In this document: in pieces, positions 60,514-64,000 of the stretch
Numbering within the stretch: position 1 is the first letter of the stretch
How the letters are laid out: each line of letters starts with the position of its first letter
Source of the DNA: Firmicutes bacterium UBA2116
GTDB taxonomy: Bacteria; Bacillota; Clostridia; Tissierellales; Sedimentibacteraceae
Length of the DNA stretch: 64,000 nt
NCBI GenBank assembly: GCA_002331025.1
Contig: DCYG01000007.1
Span: 62,001-126,000 of the forward strand
Reading direction: 5' to 3'
The notes under the pieces: model-generated
Seen by the model: the letters and a program-made list of their open reading frames with translations, nothing else
Databases searched by the model: none
Told to the model about the DNA's origin: nothing
Made by a program: the position numbers and the translations under genes

Positions 60514-60542
60514 TTGACATAAATATGCAAATATCTTATAAT
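60514..60542 (+). promoter_or_regulatory. Arginase promoter with ARG-box-like sequences
   Basis: TTGACA (60514-60519), 17-bp spacer, TATAAT (60537-60542) is a near-consensus promoter. Just upstream TTTGCATAATTATTTCAT (60494-60511), and within it TTGACATAAATATGCAAA (60514-60531), resemble ArgR/AhrC boxes (TGnAT-N4-ATnCA type). Confidence 0.6.
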
Positions 60543-60570
60543 GGTCATATCATTAACAGGAGGATGCAGC

Positions 60571-61506
60571 ATGAAATTTAATCTGATAGGTGTTCCTGTC
60601 AACTATGGATGTGACAGAAACGGGGCGCAATTTGGACCGGAAACTTTTAGACAACATAATATAGCCGATTTAATAAAAAAAGAAGGTCACAAAGTACAGG
60701 ATTCAGGAGATGTAAAAATACCTAAAGTTTCTCCTGAGGAAAAATATTCAGGCCATGAAAACTTAAAATATTTAGAACCGATTGCCGAATATAATCACAA
60801 TTTAGCTGAGGTTGTTTATAATACATTGAATGATGGTGAATTTCCGTTCGTATTAGGAGGCGACCATTCTCTTGGAATGGGAAGCATTGCCGGTGTAAGC
60901 AGGCATTTTGAAGAAATAGCCGTAATCTGGATAGATGCTCACGGAGATATAAATACAGAAGATACATCACCATCCGGAAATATACACGGTATGCCTTTAG
61001 CTGCATCAATGAACGTTGGTAATCCACGTTTAACAAATATTTATTACAAGGGACAAAAAGTAAAACCTGAAAATGTTTATATTATAGGTGCAAGAGATAT
61101 TGATTCCGGAGAATTTGAAATTGCCGAAAAAACCAATCTTAATTTATATACGATGAAAACAGTTCGCGAAAAGGGATTAGAGAATATTATAGAGCAGATT
61201 ATTGAAAAAATAAACAATTCAAGTGTGGACGGAGTTCATTTAAGCTTTGATATTGACGCTCTTGATAAATCAATCGTACCGGGAACAGGTACAGCAGTAT
61301 CAGAAGGGTTCAGCTTAAGCGAGGGGAAGGAAATATTTACAAAGTTTATCAGTCGGTTAGATATAACATCTATGGATTTTGTTGAATTGAATCCTGTTAT
61401 AGATGATGAAGACGGAAAGACGGTTAAAAATTGCTTTGAATTGTTGCAGCATATTTTCAGAACATTCAAGCAACGGGAAGAAAGAGACATGGAATGCGCG
61501 ATATAA
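60571..61506 (+). CDS. rocF: Arginase
   Basis: A 311-residue ureohydrolase from the ATG at 60571 (RBS AGGAGG). The Mn2+ ligands lie in VLGGDHSLGMGSI, AVIWIDAHGDINTEDTSPSGNIHGMPLA and HLSFDIDALDKSIVPGTGTAVSEGFSLSEG. The N-terminus NLIGVPVNYGCDRNGAQFGPETFRQ and C-terminal MDFVELNPVIDD match arginases rather than agmatinases. Hydrolyses arginine to ornithine and urea. Agmatinase-like activity cannot be excluded. It has its own promoter with ARG-box-like dyads. Confidence 0.92.
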   Translation: MKFNLIGVPVNYGCDRNGAQFGPETFRQHNIADLIKKEGHKVQDSGDVKIPKVSPEEKYSGHENLKYLEPIAEYNHNLAEVVYNTLNDGEFPFVLGGDHSLGMGSIAGVSRHFEEIAVIWIDAHGDINTEDTSPSGNIHGMPLAASMNVGNPRLTNIYYKGQKVKPENVYIIGARDIDSGEFEIAEKTNLNLYTMKTVREKGLENIIEQIIEKINNSSVDGVHLSFDIDALDKSIVPGTGTAVSEGFSLSEGKEIFTKFISRLDITSMDFVELNPVIDDEDGKTVKNCFELLQHIFRTFKQREERDMECAI

Positions 61507-61509
61507 AAC

Positions 61510-61549
61510 AAACACAGAGTCATGCGATTCACTGCATGACTCTGTGTTT
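61510..61549. terminator. Bidirectional terminator, 16-bp perfect stem
   Basis: AAACACAGAGTCATGC (61510-61525), loop GATTCACT, GCATGACTCTGTGTTT (61534-61549), then ATTTTTG. It separates arginase from the convergent metA gene. Confidence 0.9.
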
Positions 61550-62477
61550 ATTTTTGCTTTCCTATGTCATTGATGTCATAAGGTGTTTCCTGATATATAA
61601 CATTTATCCAGTTTTTAAAAAGCAGGTTTGCATGACTTCTCCATTTCACAAAGGGAGTTTTTAAAGGGTTATCATCCGGATAATAATTTATAGGAATATT
61701 AATTTCCTTACCTTGACTGATATCTCTGTCGTATTCTTTTTTTAAGGTTAACGGGTCGTATTCTGAATGCCCCATTATAAATATTTTACTGTAATTATCC
61801 GTAGAGGCAATATGTACTCCTGCCTTTTCGGATTCTGCCAATATAAAAAGTTCCTTAACAGCTTCTATATCTGATTTTGGAATTTCGGTATGTCTCGAAT
61901 GAGGGACATAAAAAATATCGTCAAATCCGTTCAAAAGCATGCATGTGCTGTGCTTCTTTTCGTGCTCAAAAACCCCGAACAGCTTTGCGGTCAGTTCTTT
62001 TTTTTGAAGCCCGTAAAAATAATTTAATGCTGCTTGTGCACCCCAGCAAATATACATTGCGGAGGTGACATTATTATGTGAAAATTTAAGTATTTCTTTC
62101 AATTCATCCCAATAATCCACTTCTTCAAATTCCATAAGCTCCACCGGAGCTCCCGTAATAATCATGCCGTCATATTTTTTATTTCTTACTTCACTTATGC
62201 TCTTGTAGAAGCTTCTCATGTGACTTTCTGATGTATTTTTTGATTCGTGTGTGCCGGTATGAATAAACTCAACATTAATCTGAATAGGAGAATTGGATAA
62301 CAATCTTACAAATTGGGTTTCCGTATCTATTTTTGTAGGCATCAAATTAACAAGGGCAATTTCAAGAGGTCTGATGTCCTGACTTTCGGCTCTTTCTTTG
62401 CTCATAACAAAGATATTTTCGTTCTCCATTGTTTTGTAAGCAGGTAAATCTGATGGTATAATAACAGGCATTTGCAT
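61548..62477 (-). CDS. metA: Homoserine O-acetyl/succinyltransferase MetA
   Basis: A 309-residue enzyme activating homoserine for methionine synthesis. It begins MPVIIPSDLPAYKTMENENIFVM and contains ALVNLMPTKIDTETQFVRLLSNSP, the catalytic Cys in SAMYICWGAQAALNYFYG, FGVFEHEKK, and the His-Glu pair in MGHSEYDPLTLKKEYDRD. Residues at the acyl-selecting site were not resolved; acetyl is favoured by the adjacent O-acetylhomoserine sulfhydrylase. The ATG at 62477 is close to its RBS, so the next ATG (62471) may be used. It follows metY by 35 bp. Confidence 0.93.
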   Translation of the reverse strand: MQMPVIIPSDLPAYKTMENENIFVMSKERAESQDIRPLEIALVNLMPTKIDTETQFVRLLSNSPIQINVEFIHTGTHESKNTSESHMRSFYKSISEVRNKKYDGMIITGAPVELMEFEEVDYWDELKEILKFSHNNVTSAMYICWGAQAALNYFYGLQKKELTAKLFGVFEHEKKHSTCMLLNGFDDIFYVPHSRHTEIPKSDIEAVKELFILAESEKAGVHIASTDNYSKIFIMGHSEYDPLTLKKEYDRDISQGKEINIPINYYPDDNPLKTPFVKWRSHANLLFKNWINVIYQETPYDINDIGKQK

Positions 62478-62512
62478 TTTTCCTTTCAATTTGAATTTGC
62501 TGCAGGGTGAAT

Positions 62513-63784
62513 TTATTGAAGAGCTTGCTTGAGATCATTTATAATATCATCCACGTTTTCAATACCTACGTTTAGCCTGATTGCTTCCGGTCTGACACCT
62601 GCTGCAATTTGCTCTTCATCGGTAAGCTGTCTGTGTGTAGTGCTTCCCGGATGTAGTACACACGTTCTTACGTCTCCAAGGTGAACAACATTATTGATCC
62701 AATTAAGCTTCTTTGTAAATTCCAGTCCTTCTTTAGCTCCGCCTTTAATTCCAAATAAAATTATCCCGCTGCCGCCGTTCGTCAGATATTTATCTGCAAG
62801 AGCATAATATTTATCGCTTTTCAACTTAGGATAATTTACCCAAGCTACGTTTTCGTGGCCTTCAAGGAATTCAGCAACCTTAAGGGCATTTTCAGAATGT
62901 CGGTCCATTCTTACATGCAGTGTTTCTAAACCTCTTAAATAAATAAACGCATTAAATGCACTCAATGCCGCACCGAAATCTCTTAATATGTGAGTTCTCG
63001 CTTTTGCAATGTATGCAGCCTCCTTAAATGCTTCATGATAGCTCAGACCGTGATAGCTTGGGTCCGGCTCAACCAGCCCCGGGAATTTTCCGTTATTCCA
63101 GTTAAAATTCCCTGCATCAACAACTATGCCTCCTAAGCAGGATGCCTGACCGTCAATATATTTTGTAGCCGAATGTATAACTATGTTTGCGCCGTGTTCT
63201 ATAGGTCTGCAAAGATACGGTGTCGCAATTGTATTGTCAACAATAAATGGTACTCCGACCTTTTTTGCTGCGTTAGAGAGTTTTTCGAAATCCAATACGT
63301 TTAACCCCGGATTTCCGATTGATTCACCAAACAATGCTTTAGTATTATCCTTAAACAAAGCCAATATTTCATCTTCGGAGCTTTCGGGGTCAAAGAAGGA
63401 TATGTCTATGCCTAATTTTTTCAGGCTTGATGAAAGCAATGTAAATGTACCGCCGTATATGGTTGAGCAAGCAACTATATGGTCTCCGGAATTGCAAATA
63501 TTTAAAATTGCCATGGTTGTTGCTGCCTGACCTGATGATACTGCAACTGCCCCTACACCGCCTTCTAATTGAGCTATTTTGTTTTCAAATGCCTGGACTG
63601 TCGGATTTCCGATTCTTGAGTAAAAGTAACCTGATTCGGTTAAATTGAACAAATCTGCTACAAAATCAGGATCCTTATAATTGTATGTGGTACTTTGCAC
63701 CAAAGGATAAACCCTTGGTTCTCCTTCTTTAAATTCTTCCAATGATTGAACTAATTTTGTTTCTACTTTAAAGTTTTTTTTCAT
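62513..63784 (-). CDS. metY: O-acetylhomoserine sulfhydrylase
   Basis: A 423-residue Cys/Met-metabolism PLP enzyme. Signatures: VYPLVQSTTYNYKDPDFVADLF, GYFYSRIGNPTVQAFENKIAQLEGG, VIHSATKYIDGQASCLGG with the PLP Lys, and VVHLGDVRTCVLHPGSTTHRQL near the C-terminus. The length (>420) and the VxLGxxxTLxxHP-like motif suit O-acetylhomoserine sulfhydrylases. It forms homocysteine from O-acetylhomoserine and sulfide. The start is the ATG at 63784 (RBS AGGAGGAAAAT). The SAM-I riboswitch lies directly upstream. Confidence 0.93.
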   Translation of the reverse strand: MKKNFKVETKLVQSLEEFKEGEPRVYPLVQSTTYNYKDPDFVADLFNLTESGYFYSRIGNPTVQAFENKIAQLEGGVGAVAVSSGQAATTMAILNICNSGDHIVACSTIYGGTFTLLSSSLKKLGIDISFFDPESSEDEILALFKDNTKALFGESIGNPGLNVLDFEKLSNAAKKVGVPFIVDNTIATPYLCRPIEHGANIVIHSATKYIDGQASCLGGIVVDAGNFNWNNGKFPGLVEPDPSYHGLSYHEAFKEAAYIAKARTHILRDFGAALSAFNAFIYLRGLETLHVRMDRHSENALKVAEFLEGHENVAWVNYPKLKSDKYYALADKYLTNGGSGIILFGIKGGAKEGLEFTKKLNWINNVVHLGDVRTCVLHPGSTTHRQLTDEEQIAAGVRPEAIRLNVGIENVDDIINDLKQALQ

Positions 63785-63854
63785 ATTTTCCTCCTGTTTT
63801 CTTATCAAATAAAAAAATCCCCTAAGTGAAGAGAGGAAAATTTGTATTAACCGT

Positions 63855-63958
63855 CTCCTCATCTTTCAAAGTAATCTTTGACGGAATTAGCACCTTACAA
63901 CATTTGTAGGTTGCCGAGATTTCACAGGGCCGTTCCCTCCATCTCTCTTGATAAGAAG
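63855..63958 (-). ncRNA. SAM-I riboswitch (S-box)
   Basis: Read on the minus strand, P1 is CTTCTTATC (63958-63950) with GATGAGGAG (63863-63855). Between them AAGAGAGATGGAGGGAACGG, CCCTGTGAAATCTCGGCAACC and AAGGTGCTAATTCC carry the conserved S-box core. A C-rich/T-rich stretch with a run of seven T's (63817-63811) follows as probable terminator. SAM binding should repress the metY-metA operon. Confidence 0.95.
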
Positions 63959-64000
63959 TTTTTATTTAATTTTCATAAACTTTAAACTAATAGTTCCGGT

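Noticed and set aside
1..64000. CRISPR arrays, rRNA and tRNA genes, prophage or IS transposase
   Set aside because: No regularly spaced direct repeats, no rRNA/tRNA-like sequences and no transposase or integrase-like proteins were recognised. This was by eye; tRNAscan or CRISPR tools were not run.

Overview
The window is low-GC DNA with strong AGGAGG-type ribosome binding sites, Rho-independent terminators and classic Firmicutes gene sets: WalRKHI, RecX, a SAM-I riboswitch, a TPP riboswitch, HflKC and SecD/SecF as separate genes. The organism is almost certainly an anaerobic low-GC Firmicute of the Clostridia/Tissierellia type. A Na+-pump decarboxylase beta subunit, many cobalamin-type radical SAM enzymes, an NhaC-type antiporter and a D-aminoacylase suggest an amino-acid-using anaerobe. 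The genus is not determinable from sequence alone.

Layout. 1-7 kb: 3' end of a topoisomerase III gene, an orphan Na+-translocating decarboxylase beta subunit with a 41-residue gamma-like partner, secD-secF-thioesterase, and recX with a degenerate GGDEF gene. 7-11.6 kb (minus): a TetR-type repressor, a rifampicin-phosphotransferase-like enzyme and an MFS exporter in one operon. A double palindrome sits exactly on the operon promoter. 11.6-20.5 kb: a signal-less subtilase (minus), then walR-walK-yycH-yycI, murA and a transglutaminase-like protein. 20.5-25.6 kb: a sigma-54 activator (minus) diverging from a D-aminoacylase/NhaC operon with a consensus -24/-12 promoter. 25.7-28.9 kb: lysA-dapF and a DMT transporter (minus).

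29-38 kb (minus) is the most unusual part. A tightly packed operon encodes a double-CDGSH iron-sulfur protein, two GNAT/FemAB-like acyltransferases, a class I methyltransferase and four B12-binding-type radical SAM enzymes, three of them tandem paralogues. It is followed by a previously unlisted 27-residue cationic peptide ending in Cys, then the DMT transporter. I infer a biosynthetic pathway for a modified small molecule, lipid or peptide; its product is unknown.

38-51 kb: an MDR oxidoreductase, a composite palindromic repeat, a two-component/ABC-2 transporter operon with a dyad operator, a BI-1-family membrane protein, homoserine dehydrogenase, an MBL hydrolase, a rhodanese lipoprotein, a DUF1904-type protein, a nitroreductase, methylglyoxal synthase with an unknown protein and a phosphoesterase, and a second MDR paralogue sharing promoter architecture with the first. 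52-57 kb: DUF2975/HTH pair with an operator dyad, DUF4173-type membrane protein, small membrane proteins, hflKC. 57-64 kb: TPP-riboswitch-controlled thiamine-precursor transporter, arginase, and metY-metA under a SAM-I riboswitch. Intergenic regions carry several dispersed palindromic repeats, including a roughly 50-bp family seen at three places.
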